A stretch of 64,000 nucleotides of DNA from Porphyrobacter sp. CACIAM 03H1. GTDB lineage: Bacteria; Pseudomonadota; Alphaproteobacteria; Sphingomonadales; Sphingomonadaceae. Positions 55,713 through 64,000 of the stretch are shown one piece after another (positions within the stretch are counted from its first letter, which is position 1; each line of letters starts with the position of its first letter). The translations under genes and the position numbers were made by a program. The stretch spans positions 1,674,764-1,738,763 of the forward strand of contig NZ_CP021378.1 in the NCBI RefSeq assembly GCF_002215495.1, read 5' to 3'. The notes below the pieces were generated by a model. That model saw only the letters and a program-made list of their open reading frames with translations, was not told the origin of the DNA and searched no databases.

Positions 55713-58436
55713 ATGAACCGATTGAGCGAGACGGGCGCGGTGCCGGCCGATTGCAATCCTGCCCACCCGCGTCCCGCCGTGCGGCTGGCGAGCCTGCTGT
55801 GCTGCGGCTCGATCCTTGCAGGCGTGCCTTCGCTCGCGCTCGCGCAGCAGCAGGCCGAACCCGCGCCTGCGGCCCAGCCCGCCGCACCCGCAGCGCCCGC
55901 TCCGCGCGGCAACGTGATCCGCACCATCACTGTGGTCGGGGCCGAGCGGCTCGAGCCGACCACCATCCTCAGCTACATCCGCCTGCGGGTCGGCCAGGAA
56001 TACACCGCCGCCGCCGCGGACGAGGCGATCAAGGATCTCGGCGCGACCGAGCTCTTCGCCAATTCCTCGATCCGCAACGAGAACGGCAACGTCGTCATCA
56101 ACGTCACCGAGAACCCGGTGATCAACCGCATCGTGCTGGAAGGCAACGAGCGGCTGAAGAACGACAAGATCGTGCCCGAGATCAAGCTCGCGCCGCGCCA
56201 GATCTTCACCCGTTCCAAGGTCCGCGCCGACGTTGCGCGCATCATCGAGCTCTACAAGCGCCAGGGCCGCTTCGCCGCCAAGGTCGAGCCCAAGCTGGTG
56301 CAGCTGCCGCAGAACCGCGTCGACATCGTCTTCGAGATTTCCGAGGGCCCGAAGTCCAAGGTCCGCCAGATCAACATCCTCGGCAACGAGAAGTTCTCCG
56401 ACGGGCAGCTGCGCGGCGAGATGGTGACCAAGCAGGCGCGCCTCACCAGCTTCTTCAGCTCGAACACCAGCTACGATCCCGATCGTCTCGCCTTCGACCA
56501 GCAGAAGCTGCGCCAGTTCTACCTGACCGAGGGCTACGCCGATTTCCGCATCGTCTCGGCCGTCGCCGAACTCACCCCCGACCAGCGCGACTTCATCATC
56601 ACCTACGTGGTCGAGGAAGGCGAGCAGTACAGCTTCGGCGAGGTCAAGGTCGACAGCCAGTTGCGTGACTTTGATAGCGAGGTGATGAGCACCCAGCTGC
56701 CGATGAAGAACGGCGATGTCTACAACGCCAAGACGGTCGAGGACACGGTCGAGCAGCTGACCGAGCTAGCCGGCCGCTACGGCTATGCCTTCGCCGACGT
56801 CCAGCCGCGCTTCAACCGCAACCCGGCCGACCGCAAGATGAACGTCACCTTCGTCCTGCGCGAGGCGCCGCGCGTCTATGTCGAGCGGGTCGACATCAAC
56901 GGCAACACGCTGACGCAGGACAAGGTCGTGCGCCGCGAGTTCCGTCTGGCCGAGGGCGACGCTTTCAACTCGCTGGGCGTGCAGCGCACCACCGCGCGCA
57001 TCAACTCGCTGGGCTATTTCCAGGAAAACTTCGAGGTCACCCAGACCGAGGGCAGCGCGCCCGACCGGATCATCCTCGAAGCCAATGTGGAAGAGCGTCC
57101 GACCGGCGAATTGCAGTTCTCGGCGGGCTTCTCGTCGATCGAGCAATTCATCCTTGCCGGCTCCATCCGCCAGCGCAACTTCCGCGGGCGCGGGCAGACC
57201 ATCGGCCTTTCGGTCAACTACTCGCAGTTCTCGCGCTCGGCTCAGGTGAGCTTCTCCGATCCCTACATCTTCGATCGCAACATCTCCGGCGGGATCGACA
57301 TCTACCGGCGCGATTTCAACAGCTTCAACTTCACCGGCAACAACCGCAACACGACCTTCCAGCAGGCCACCACCGGCTTCTCGATGCGCGCGGGTGTGCC
57401 GCTGACCGAATACATGTCGCTCGTCGGCAGCTACACGCTCAACTACGACGACGTGTCGCTCGACCAGAACCTGTTCTTCTCCGACATCAACGGCGACGGC
57501 ACGCTGGAATGCGATCCGCTGCGCGCGGGCCGCTTCCTGTGCGACGCGATCGGTGAGCGGCTGAGCTCGATCGTCGGCCTCAGCCTCAACTACAACTCGC
57601 TGAACTCGCGCATCCGCCCGACGCGCGGCAGGACCGTCTCGCTCAGCGCCGAATTCGCCGGCCTCGGCGGCGACGTGCGCTACACCCGCTTCCGCGGCCG
57701 CGCGCAGCAGTTCTGGAACGTCGGCAATTCGGGCTTCATCTTCTCGATCCTCGCCGAGGGCGGGACGATCATCCCGCTCCAGGAACGCCCCGGCCCGGGC
57801 GTCGACGACGTGCTGCTGACCGACCGCTTCTTCCTCGGCGAGCCGCAGTTCCGCGGCTATGCGATCCGCGGCGTCGGCCCCCGCATCCTGACCCAGACTT
57901 CGCAGCTCGACAACTTCAACCGCCCGCTGCTCGACGAGAACGGGAACATCCTGTTCTTCACCGAGCGGCGCCAGGTGCGCGACGACGCGATCGGCGGACG
58001 CAACTACTATCTCGGCCGCGCCGAGCTGGAGATTCCGCTCGGCACGGGCGCGCGCGAACTGGGCCTCAGGCCCTCGATCTGGGCCGACGTCGGCGCGCTG
58101 TGGGGTGTCGAGACCCCGGTCCTCACCGTCAATCCTGGCGGCACGCCGATCCTCGATGATCAGGGCCGCCCGCTCTACCAGATCCCGGGCACCAACACGA
58201 CCACGATCGATGCCACCCGGCCCGACGGATCGCCCAATATCCGCCTGATCCAGCCCAACACCAACATCCGCGAGCTCTTCCTCGGCAACACCCCCAGCCC
58301 GCGCATCACCGCCGGGATCGGGGTCAACTGGAACTCGCCCTTCGGTCCTTTCCGCATCGACTTCGCCCAATCCATCCGCCGGGTGGAAGGCGATGACGAG
58401 CGGCGCTTCACCTTCAACGTAGGAACCCAATTCTGA
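55713..58436 (+). CDS. bamA: Outer membrane assembly factor BamA
   Basis: A 907-residue outer membrane insertase. After a signal peptide (to about residue 44) and a Pro/Ala linker, five POTRA domains fill about 67-470 (for example [20 protein letters not shown]). The Omp85 barrel follows. [12 protein letters not shown] (about 710) is the lid-lock motif of loop 6. The C-terminus ends FTFNVGTQF with the terminal Phe of outer membrane proteins. It overlaps skp by one base (TGATG). The 184-base leader shows no clear promoter. Confidence 0.95.
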   Translation: MNRLSETGAVPADCNPAHPRPAVRLASLLCCGSILAGVPSLALAQQQAEPAPAAQPAAPAAPAPRGNVIRTITVVGAERLEPTTILSYIRLRVGQEYTAAAADEAIKDLGATELFANSSIRNENGNVVINVTENPVINRIVLEGNERLKNDKIVPEIKLAPRQIFTRSKVRADVARIIELYKRQGRFAAKVEPKLVQLPQNRVDIVFEISEGPKSKVRQINILGNEKFSDGQLRGEMVTKQARLTSFFSSNTSYDPDRLAFDQQKLRQFYLTEGYADFRIVSAVAELTPDQRDFIITYVVEEGEQYSFGEVKVDSQLRDFDSEVMSTQLPMKNGDVYNAKTVEDTVEQLTELAGRYGYAFADVQPRFNRNPADRKMNVTFVLREAPRVYVERVDINGNTLTQDKVVRREFRLAEGDAFNSLGVQRTTARINSLGYFQENFEVTQTEGSAPDRIILEANVEERPTGELQFSAGFSSIEQFILAGSIRQRNFRGRGQTIGLSVNYSQFSRSAQVSFSDPYIFDRNISGGIDIYRRDFNSFNFTGNNRNTTFQQATTGFSMRAGVPLTEYMSLVGSYTLNYDDVSLDQNLFFSDINGDGTLECDPLRAGRFLCDAIGERLSSIVGLSLNYNSLNSRIRPTRGRTVSLSAEFAGLGGDVRYTRFRGRAQQFWNVGNSGFIFSILAEGGTIIPLQERPGPGVDDVLLTDRFFLGEPQFRGYAIRGVGPRILTQTSQLDNFNRPLLDENGNILFFTERRQVRDDAIGGRNYYLGRAELEIPLGTGARELGLRPSIWADVGALWGVETPVLTVNPGGTPILDDQGRPLYQIPGTNTTTIDATRPDGSPNIRLIQPNTNIRELFLGNTPSPRITAGIGVNWNSPFGPFRIDFAQSIRRVEGDDERRFTFNVGTQF

Positions 58437-59125
58437 TGACACGTCTTGCCAAACTGATCGCCCCTGCCGGCCTGATCCTCGCTGCCACCGCCGCGCTGCC
58501 CGCGCAGGCGCAGGTCGAAGGCCGGATGGCCACGGTCGACATCTCGCGCACCATCATCGGCACCACCGCCTTCCAGACCGCCTACGAGCAGGTCAACACC
58601 ACCTACGCCCAGCAGAACGAGCTGCGCCGCACCAAGGCGCAGGAGCGCCAGACCCTGCTCGCCCAGTTCGACAAGAACGGCGACAAGCAGGTCGACGACA
58701 CCGAGCAGCAGGCGATGCAGAAGTCGCCCGATTTCTCCAAGCTCCAGACCCTCGAGCAGGAAATCCAGGGCCTCAGCAACCAGATCGATTCCGCTCGCGT
58801 CTACGCGATCGAGCAGATCATCATGCAGTATCCGGCCGCGCTCCAGGACGTCACCACCAAGCAGCAGATCAAGTTCGTGATCGAGCCTTCCTCGCTGCTG
58901 TTCGCGCCGCCCGAAGCCGACATCACCCAGCAGGTGACCGCGGCGCTCAACACCAAGGTTCCGGCCGTCGGCGTGGTGCCGCCGTCGGGCTGGCAGCCGA
59001 GCCGCGAGGGCGTGCAGATCTTCCAGGACATCCAGCAGCGTCTCGCCATCGCCGCGCAGCTCGCCCAGCAGCAGCAGGCTGCGGGCGCCCAGCAGGGCAA
59101 CCCGGCCGCGCCGGTCGGTCGCTGA
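58436..59125 (+). CDS. skp: Periplasmic chaperone Skp/OmpH with an EF-hand-like loop
   Basis: A 229-residue OmpH/Skp-family protein, larger than the usual 160-170 residues. A signal peptide (to AQAQ, about 23) precedes [19 protein letters not shown]. The helical arms then hold an insertion [15 protein letters not shown] near residues 81-95 that matches an EF-hand loop (D-x-N-x-D-x-Q-x-D-x2-E). The second arm and C-terminal strand follow, then a Gln-rich tail. Skp holds outer membrane proteins for BamA. Coupled to bamA by a one-base overlap; fabZ follows 20 bases later. Confidence 0.88.
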   Translation: MTRLAKLIAPAGLILAATAALPAQAQVEGRMATVDISRTIIGTTAFQTAYEQVNTTYAQQNELRRTKAQERQTLLAQFDKNGDKQVDDTEQQAMQKSPDFSKLQTLEQEIQGLSNQIDSARVYAIEQIIMQYPAALQDVTTKQQIKFVIEPSSLLFAPPEADITQQVTAALNTKVPAVGVVPPSGWQPSREGVQIFQDIQQRLAIAAQLAQQQQAAGAQQGNPAAPVGR

Positions 59126-59145
59126 ACGCAGGCGGAGCAGGCAAC

Positions 59146-59622
59146 ATGAGCGAAGCGGGGAGCGCACCGGCAGAGGTGCTCGATTACGATATCGTCAAGA
59201 TCCTCAAGGCCTTGCCGCATCGTTACCCGCTTCTGCTGGTCGACCGCGTGAAGGCGATCACCCTTGGTGAGCGCATCCACGCGGTCAAGGCCGTGAGCAT
59301 GAACGAGCAGTTCTTCCAGGGCCATTTCCCGGGCGCGCCGATCATGCCCGGGGTGCTCCAGATCGAGGCGCTGGCGCAGGCCGCCGGGATCCTCGGGATC
59401 GAGACGATGGAACTGGCCGGAACGGGAAAGCTCGTCATCTTCATGGGGATCGAGAACGCCAAGTTCCGCGCCCCCGTGACACCGGGCTGCCTGCTCGACC
59501 TCCACGTCGAATTCACCCAGAAGCGCAGCCGCGTCTACAAGTTCAAGGGCGTGGCGAGCGTCGAGGGCAAGACCACCTGCGAGGTCGAATTCACCGCGAT
59601 GATGACCGATCCGCCCGCCTGA
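59146..59622 (+). CDS. fabZ: 3-hydroxyacyl-ACP dehydratase FabZ
   Basis: A 158-residue hotdog-fold dehydratase of fatty acid synthesis. [20 protein letters not shown] begins the core. The catalytic His is in [20 protein letters not shown] and the Glu in [11 protein letters not shown]. In most Gram-negatives lpxD precedes and lpxA follows this gene. Here skp precedes it and rpmE follows, so fabZ kept its place after the lipid A genes were lost. Confidence 0.95.
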   Translation: MSEAGSAPAEVLDYDIVKILKALPHRYPLLLVDRVKAITLGERIHAVKAVSMNEQFFQGHFPGAPIMPGVLQIEALAQAAGILGIETMELAGTGKLVIFMGIENAKFRAPVTPGCLLDLHVEFTQKRSRVYKFKGVASVEGKTTCEVEFTAMMTDPPA

Positions 59623-59696
59623 TCGGCGAGGGAGAACATCGAGGTTGCATTCCGGCGCATTGGCCACTAAGGCGCGCGCTTCCCATTCATAGCTGT

Positions 59697-59712
59697 GCCG
59701 GTCGGAACCGGC
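59697..59712 (+). promoter_or_regulatory. Small hairpin in the rpmE leader
   Basis: GCCGGT (59697-59702) and ACCGGC (59707-59712) form a six-bp stem with loop CGGA, 24 bases before the rpmE start. It could be a protein- or metal-responsive leader element; no more can be said. Confidence 0.3.
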
Positions 59713-59736
59713 GCCACGCTGACAAGGAATTGCACC

Positions 59737-59961
59737 ATGAAGGCCGAAGGTCACCCCGATTACCACATGATCACGGTCAAGATGACCGATGGCACCGAAT
59801 TCCAGACCCGCTCGACCTGGGGCAAGGAAGGCGACGTGCTCGCGCTCGACATCGATCCGCTGAGTCACCCCGCCTGGACCGGCGGCAAGCAGCAGGTTTC
59901 CGAAGGTGGCCGCGTGGCCGCGTTCAACAAGCGCTTCGGCGGCCTCAGCCTCAAGAAGTAA
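59737..59961 (+). CDS. rpmE: 50S ribosomal protein L31
   Basis: A 74-residue L31. It shows [20 protein letters not shown] and [20 protein letters not shown] with [20 protein letters not shown]. There is no CxxC zinc motif, so this is the Cys-less form that does not need zinc. The start at 59737 is preferred to 59695 because AAGGAA lies eight bases upstream. Confidence 0.95.
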   Translation: MKAEGHPDYHMITVKMTDGTEFQTRSTWGKEGDVLALDIDPLSHPAWTGGKQQVSEGGRVAAFNKRFGGLSLKK

Positions 59962-60003
59962 GCTTCATCACAAGCTGCGCGGGCTTCGGCCCGCAACGAG
60001 GAG

Positions 60004-60028
60004 GGCGGCCCGACGGGGTCGCCTTTTT
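60004..60028 (+). terminator. Rho-independent terminator of rpmE
   Basis: GGCGGCCC (60004-60011) pairs with GGGTCGCC (60016-60023, one G-T pair) around GACG, followed by TTTTT at 60024-60028. A second GCGGGC/GCCCGC hairpin lies just upstream. Confidence 0.8.
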
Positions 60029-60032
60029 CGTT

Positions 60033-60350
60033 TCAGGCCGCGCACCTGATGCAGCGCGTGGCGACCGGCTGGGCCTCGAGCCGCTCGCGGGGGATGTCGG
60101 CGCCGCAGTTGGCGCAGGTCCCGTAGGTGCCTTGCGCGATCCGTCCGAGGGCCGCGCGCACCTGCACCGCCTCGGCCTTGAGGATCTCGTCGACTCCCTC
60201 CAGCGCCTCGTCATCGGCGAGGTCGATCGCCTGCTCTGCAAAATCCGCATCGAGCGGCTGGCGCAGGTCATCCTCGATGCCCTCGGCCCGCGCCGTCAAT
60301 TCGGCGAGCCGCGCCTGCAGCCGTGCCGCGATGTCCGCATACTCTGCCAT
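60033..60350 (-). CDS. DksA/TraR-type zinc finger protein
   Basis: A 105-residue protein. An N-terminal coiled coil (about 5-70, ARLQARLAELTARAEGIEDD) is followed by a C4 zinc finger with C79, C82, C100 and C103 (C-x2-C-x17-C-x2-C). It lacks the DxxDxA tip of true DksA, so control of RNA polymerase through ppGpp is uncertain. GGAGGGG lies six bases before the ATG at 60350, inside the end of the 2OG oxygenase gene, and the two genes share one base. Confidence 0.85.
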   Translation of the reverse strand: MAEYADIAARLQARLAELTARAEGIEDDLRQPLDADFAEQAIDLADDEALEGVDEILKAEAVQVRAALGRIAQGTYGTCANCGADIPRERLEAQPVATRCIRCAA

Positions 60351-60985
60351 CAACCCCTCCATTCGCGCTCGCGATACCACTTGGTGATCACGTACTTGAC
60401 GCCCTTCCTGACCTTCATGCCGTGGTGGAGCGTCGCATGATTCACCCCGCCATCGGCCAGCCGGTTGTTCCAGCACAGCAATTTGCCGGCCTCGGGCTGG
60501 AAGGTCTTGTCGAGCAGCTTGAACCGGGTAGCGCCGCCCGCAGCGACGTCATTGAGATAGATCATGAAGGTCCAGGTGCGGTTGCCCGAGAGTGCGCAGT
60601 AACGCTCGAAATCGCGGCCTCCCGGTGCGAAATAGTCGGTATGGGGCTTGAACTCCTGCCCCTCGGCATAGCGCTGGCCCTGCAAGGGCTCGCCATAAGC
60701 CGGGTCGATGCCTGACAGCGTGGTCAGCATCGTCTCGATGCGCTGGACGGCCGGCAGGCCGGCGGCGAGATCGCAGGTCTCGCTGGTGCGGAAATAGGCA
60801 TCGCCATTGTCGTCGGCGATGGTCGAGGGCCGGCGGTCGGCGTCGATCAGCGCGATCAGCTCGGCGGCAAGATCGGGCGCGACGAATCGGCGCAGCTGGA
60901 ACAGCTCGGCCTTGGGCGTGGGCACGCGCTGGATGGCGGGCTGCGCGGCCAGCCGCGCGGCGACGGATTCGCTGGTCGTGGTCAT
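60350..60985 (-). CDS. 2OG-Fe(II) oxygenase, prolyl 4-hydroxylase type
   Basis: A 211-residue double-stranded beta-helix dioxygenase. Iron ligands are H115 and D117 in FKPHTDYFAPGG and probably H187 in NHATLHHGMKVRKG; K197 (KGVKYVITKW) would bind 2-oxoglutarate. The core MIYLNDVAAGGATRFKLLD is standard. In bacteria such enzymes hydroxylate proteins such as EF-Tu or small molecules; the substrate is unknown. It is coupled to the DksA-type gene downstream, so a shared role in translation or transcription control is possible. Confidence 0.9.
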   Translation of the reverse strand: MTTTSESVAARLAAQPAIQRVPTPKAELFQLRRFVAPDLAAELIALIDADRRPSTIADDNGDAYFRTSETCDLAAGLPAVQRIETMLTTLSGIDPAYGEPLQGQRYAEGQEFKPHTDYFAPGGRDFERYCALSGNRTWTFMIYLNDVAAGGATRFKLLDKTFQPEAGKLLCWNNRLADGGVNHATLHHGMKVRKGVKYVITKWYREREWRG

Positions 60986-61216
60986 GGCACGGCAGGATAG
61001 GACGCGCCCCGTTCGTCGCAACGGTTTTGGGCCCGCGAAACATTCTTGCGCGAACGCCCCGTCAGCGCAGTTTTCGCTTCCCTTCAGCAGGGCTTTGTGC
61101 AAGAGGCGCGCCTCCCTTGTCGGCGCACTTGACGGTGTGCCTGCCTTGCGTCAACCGCAGCGCTTCGCGCAGGGCTTGGCAGCAACCGGAACGGTGGTAT
61201 GCGGGCAGGGGCGTGT

Positions 61217-61294
61217 GGCGATCATAGCTCAGTTGGTTAGAGCGCCGGTTTGTGGTACCGGAGGTCACGGGTTCGAACCCCGTTGGTCGCCCCA
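61217..61294 (+). tRNA. tRNA-His (GTG)
   Basis: The extra G-1 of tRNA-His (61217) can pair with C73 (61291). The acceptor GCGATCA (61218-61224) pairs with TGGTCGC (61284-61290), and CCA is encoded (61292-61294). The anticodon loop TTGTGGT gives GTG. Confidence 0.96.
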
Positions 61295-61353
61295 TCTTCC
61301 CCCTCTCGTCCCCTTTTCGTTGCCTCGGGTCCCGCGCCGGACAGGGGACTGAC

Positions 61354-62421
61354 ATGACCGCATTCTGGGCCGAGCCCGATTTCGACGCGCACGAGCAGGT
61401 GACACTGGTTCACGACCGGGCGAGCGGGCTCACGGCGATCATCGCGGTCCATTCGACCCATCTCGGCCCGGCAGCGGGCGGGACCCGCTTCTGGCACTAC
61501 AACGACCCCGCCGGCGCTATGCGCGACGTGCTGCGCCTGTCGCGCGGGATGAGCTACAAGAACGCCATGGCCGGCCTGCCGATGGGCGGCGGCAAGGCTG
61601 TGATCCTTGCCGATGAGCAGCGCATCAAGACCCCCGAGATGCTCGCGGCCTTCGGTGACGCGGTCGAGGGTCTGGGCGGGCGCTACGTCACCGCCGAGGA
61701 CGTCGGCATCTCCGAGGCCGACATGGTCGCGGTCTCGAAGCGCACCGCCCATGTCTCCGGCCTCCCGGTCACCGGCGCGGGCAGCGCGGGCGGCGATCCC
61801 GGCCCGTTCACGGCGCAGGGCATCTATCTCGGCATCAAGGCGGCAGTCCGGCACAAGCTCGGCAAGGACAGCCTCGGGGGCGTCCATGTCGCGGTGCAGG
61901 GCACCGGCTCGGTCGGTGGCGGTGTCGCGCGCCTGCTGGCGAAGGACGGGGCGAAGCTCACCCTCGCCGATATCGACGCGGCCCGCGCCGCCGCGCTGGC
62001 GGCGGAACTGGGCGGCGTTGCGGTCGCGAGCGATGCCATCATGGCAACCCCGTGCGACGTGTTCAGCCCCAATGCGCTGGGCGCGATCCTCGACGATGCC
62101 GGGATCGCCCGGCTCGACTGCGCGATCGTCGCGGGCGGGGCCAACAACCAGCTCGCCCGTCCGGAGCACGGCGCGGTGCTGGCCGCGCGCGGCATCCTCT
62201 ACGCCCCCGACTACGTCATCAACGCGGGCGGCATCATCTCGGTCGCGACCGAATACCTCGCCCGCCGCGACGGGCGCGACGGCGATATCGCCGAGGTCGA
62301 TGCGCTGATCGCGCAGATCCCCGGGCGGCTCGAATCGATCTGGGCCGAGAGCGATGCGAGCGGCGTGTCATCCGACGTCGTCGCCGACCGCATGGCGCAG
62401 GCCCTGATCGGACGCGGCTGA
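61354..62421 (+). CDS. Glu/Leu/Phe/Val dehydrogenase, leucine/valine type
   Basis: A 355-residue NAD-dependent amino-acid dehydrogenase. LGPAAGGTRFWHYNDPAGA and MAGLPMGGGKAVILADEQR contain the catalytic Lys, VTAEDVGISEADMVAVSKRT the active Asp, and VAVQGTGSVGGGVARLLAKD the NAD Rossmann motif. Length and the short N-terminal domain match leucine or valine dehydrogenase rather than glutamate dehydrogenase. It probably deaminates branched-chain amino acids. The start at 61354 follows ACAGGGGA. Confidence 0.92.
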   Translation: MTAFWAEPDFDAHEQVTLVHDRASGLTAIIAVHSTHLGPAAGGTRFWHYNDPAGAMRDVLRLSRGMSYKNAMAGLPMGGGKAVILADEQRIKTPEMLAAFGDAVEGLGGRYVTAEDVGISEADMVAVSKRTAHVSGLPVTGAGSAGGDPGPFTAQGIYLGIKAAVRHKLGKDSLGGVHVAVQGTGSVGGGVARLLAKDGAKLTLADIDAARAAALAAELGGVAVASDAIMATPCDVFSPNALGAILDDAGIARLDCAIVAGGANNQLARPEHGAVLAARGILYAPDYVINAGGIISVATEYLARRDGRDGDIAEVDALIAQIPGRLESIWAESDASGVSSDVVADRMAQALIGRG

Positions 62422-62516
62422 AGGGGCGGGCGGCGGGAACAATTCCGCGCCGGTGCCATTTGCGCTCTTGTCGGGATCGGGTGTAAGGCTACAAGCCCGC
62501 CCTGACTGCGAAACCG

Positions 62517-63281
62517 ATGCACATCTACGCTAACCCCACCCGATTCCTTGCCCTTGCGAAGTGGCTGATGCCGCTCCTGTTCTGGAGCGGGCTGGTGCTG
62601 TCGCTGGGGGCAGTCGCCTGGGGCCTGTTCGTGGTCCCGCCCGACCGGCTGATGGGTGAGACGGTGCGCATCCTGTTCATTCACGTGCCCGCCGCCTGGC
62701 TCGGCATGGGCGGCTGGGCAGGAATCGCGATTTCCTCGGCGATGCTGCTGATCTGGAAGCACCCTCTGGCGGCGCTCTCGGCCCGCGCGATCGCGGTGCC
62801 GGGCATGGTCTTCTGCGCGATCTGCCTTGCGACGGGCTCGATCTGGGGCCGCCCGACCTGGGGCACCTGGTGGGAGTGGGACGGAAGGCTCACCTCGATG
62901 CTGGTACTGCTGTTCCTCTATGCCGGCTACATCGCGCTGACCGAGGCGGCCGAGAAGGAAGGCTCCTCCAGCAAGATCGCGGCGATCTTCGGCATGGTGG
63001 GCGCGGTCAACGTGCCGATCATCAACCGTTCGGTGGTGTGGTGGAACTCGCTCCACCAGCCGCCGAGCATCACCGCCGGCAAGAGCGCGATCGAGCCGAC
63101 CTTTCTCGTGCCGCTGCTGGTCGCGGTGGTGGGCTTCTCCCTGCTGTTCGGCGCGATCGTGCTGATGCGGATGCGCACCCTGATCGCCGAGGCGCAGGTC
63201 GAGGCGCGCCTGCGCCGCCGCGCGCTCGACGATGATGCGCCCGCGGCCGCCGCCGCCGCGCCGGCGATGGAGCAGGCGTGA
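62517..63281 (+). CDS. ccmC: Heme exporter protein CcmC
   Basis: A 254-residue membrane protein of cytochrome c maturation System I. It has six TM helices and the periplasmic Trp-rich WWD signature WGRPTWGTWWEWDGRLTSM near 118-136, flanked by His residues in helices that ligate heme (FIHVPAAWLG and SLHQPPSI). It loads heme onto CcmE. The C-terminus has an extra Ala-rich tail of about 20 residues. Its stop overlaps the ccmD start in TGATG. Confidence 0.95.
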   Translation: MHIYANPTRFLALAKWLMPLLFWSGLVLSLGAVAWGLFVVPPDRLMGETVRILFIHVPAAWLGMGGWAGIAISSAMLLIWKHPLAALSARAIAVPGMVFCAICLATGSIWGRPTWGTWWEWDGRLTSMLVLLFLYAGYIALTEAAEKEGSSSKIAAIFGMVGAVNVPIINRSVVWWNSLHQPPSITAGKSAIEPTFLVPLLVAVVGFSLLFGAIVLMRMRTLIAEAQVEARLRRRALDDDAPAAAAAAPAMEQA

Positions 63282-63421
63282 TGCGCGAGGAGCTGAACCA
63301 GTGGGATTTCGTGTGGTTGGCCTATGGTGTGGGTGGCCTTGCGCTCGCCCTGCTGATTATCTGGGCGTGGCGTGCGATGGTGCGGGCCGAGGCGCGACGC
63401 GACGCGGCCAAGCGGCGCTGA
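63281..63421 (+). CDS. ccmD: Heme exporter protein CcmD
   Basis: A 46-residue single-TM protein. It reads MREELNQWDFVWLAYGVGGL, followed by a hydrophobic stretch ALALLIIWAWRAMV and a basic tail (RAEARRDAAKRR), the normal CcmD pattern. It holds CcmE on the CcmABC complex. It starts one base inside the ccmC stop and lies 13 bases before ccmE. Confidence 0.9.
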   Translation: MREELNQWDFVWLAYGVGGLALALLIIWAWRAMVRAEARRDAAKRR

Positions 63422-63434
63422 TGAGGGACGCAGC

Positions 63435-63896
63435 ATGAAGGCCAAGCATCAACGTCTGGTTCTGGTGATCATCGCGCTTCTCGCCATCGTGGGCGCGGGG
63501 CTGCTGGCGGCGTGGTCGCTGCGCAACCAGGCGAACTATTTCTACCTCCCCGAACAGATGGCCTCCGATCCGCCCGAAGTCGGCCAGGCGGTGCGGCTCG
63601 GCGGGATGGTGCAGAAGGGCTCGATCAAGACCGAGGCCGACGGCGTGACGGTCAATTTCCTCGTCACCGGCAACACCGCCGATGCGGTTCCTGTGCGCTA
63701 CAGCGGCATCCTGCCCGATTTGTTCGTCGAGGGTTCAGGCGTGGTCGCCGAAGGCAGCCTTGGCCCCGATGGCGTGTTCATGGCGACCAACCTGCTCGCC
63801 AAGCATGACGAGAACTACGTCCCCAAGGAGCTCGAGGGCATGGGCAGCCAGCAGGCCGCCAAGATGGCCGCCGAGACGACGGTGGGGCTGAAGTAG
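63435..63896 (+). CDS. ccmE: Cytochrome c-type biogenesis protein CcmE
   Basis: A 153-residue heme chaperone with one N-terminal TM (LVLVIIALLAIVGAGLLAAW) and an OB-fold periplasmic domain (for example FYLPEQMASDPPEVGQAVRL). The covalent heme-binding His is in the motif LLAKHDENYVPKE near residue 122, so this is the usual His-type CcmE. It receives heme from CcmC and passes it to CcmF. Confidence 0.95.
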   Translation: MKAKHQRLVLVIIALLAIVGAGLLAAWSLRNQANYFYLPEQMASDPPEVGQAVRLGGMVQKGSIKTEADGVTVNFLVTGNTADAVPVRYSGILPDLFVEGSGVVAEGSLGPDGVFMATNLLAKHDENYVPKELEGMGSQQAAKMAAETTVGLK

Positions 63897-63938
63897 CGCA
63901 GTGACGCAAGGGATCGGAACCGGGGTGAGGGCCAGCAC

Positions 63939-64000
63939 ATGATCGCGGAAATCGGCCTTGCCGCGCTGTGGCTCGCCGCCGCGCTGGCCGTGCTGCAGAT
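63939..64000 (+). CDS. ccmF: CcmF, partial (5' end only)
   Basis: The reading frame from ATG 63939 gives MIAEIGLAALWLAAALAVLQ before the window ends. A hydrophobic start directly after ccmE fits CcmF, the heme lyase subunit. Only 20 residues are visible, so the call rests on position and on this hydrophobic N-terminus. Confidence 0.75.
   Translation, partial: MIAEIGLAALWLAAALAVLQ

Noticed and set aside
61062..61355. A 97-residue minus-strand frame with GRPTGFEPVTSGTTNRR
   Set aside because: It is the translation of the complement of tRNA-His, a common misannotation.

Overview
The window is a contiguous piece of a GC-rich alphaproteobacterial chromosome. It most likely comes from the Sphingomonadales, in or near the Erythrobacteraceae. 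Support comes from the order frr-uppS-cdsA-dxr-rseP-bamA-skp-fabZ with no lpxD, lpxA or lpxB (these bacteria make glycosphingolipids instead of LPS), an aroQ-accB-accC operon, an NDUFS4-type complex I accessory subunit, LexA-type boxes of the alphaproteobacterial form GTTC-N7-GTTC, and a GTA-type three-TM holin. I see no insertion sequence, integrase, CRISPR array or rRNA. The region looks like vertically inherited core chromosome with a few accessory genes.

Layout. 1-8.5 kb: a type II NADH dehydrogenase, the aroQ-accBC operon, an orphan GTA-type holin, a CoA-ester lyase and a TonB-dependent receptor. 8.6-13 kb: a molybdenum hydroxylase (IorAB type) with its maturation factors MocA and XdhC, then tRNA-Pro. 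13.3-16.3 kb: yajC-secD-secF. 16.3-21.1 kb: a glycosyltransferase, an XRE regulator divergent from a DUF6456 gene, an Fe-S uracil-DNA glycosylase and Uup. 21.2-27.6 kb: envelope and signalling genes, namely a SIMPL protein, a PepSY protein with an OmpR/PhoQ-type two-component pair, and an ECF sigma factor with a membrane partner and a secreted repeat protein. 27.6-34.6 kb: chorismate mutase, polyprenyl synthase, HrpB, NDUFS4, SRP RNA, DnaX and YbaB. 34.9-39.6 kb: lon, hup, a lipoprotein and rlmB, then tRNA-Tyr. 40-45 kb: the DabB-DabA inorganic-carbon pump with a divergent LysR regulator. 45-48 kb: a KAS III-like enzyme, psd-pssA and a small membrane gene preceded by two SOS boxes. 48.4-60 kb: the translation and envelope cluster rpsB-tsf-pyrH-frr-uppS-cdsA-dxr-rseP-bamA-skp-fabZ, then rpmE. 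60-64 kb: a DksA-type protein coupled to a 2OG-Fe(II) oxygenase, tRNA-His, an amino-acid dehydrogenase and ccmCDE with the start of ccmF.

The most interesting signals are four. (1) Tandem GTTC-N7-GTTC boxes lie directly upstream of a 92-residue single-TM protein, a candidate SOS-induced division or envelope factor. (2) A matched two-part promoter motif, GCGAAGGGT-N14-CGTT, lies upstream of both the ECF sigma gene and a secreted repeat protein two genes downstream, defining a small regulon. (3) A complete DAB carbon pump with its predicted zinc ligands has its own LysR regulator but no carbon-fixation genes beside it. (4) A Skp/OmpH chaperone carries an EF-hand-like loop in a locus that has lost its lipid A genes. 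Names and functions are by recognition of sequence patterns. No database search was run.
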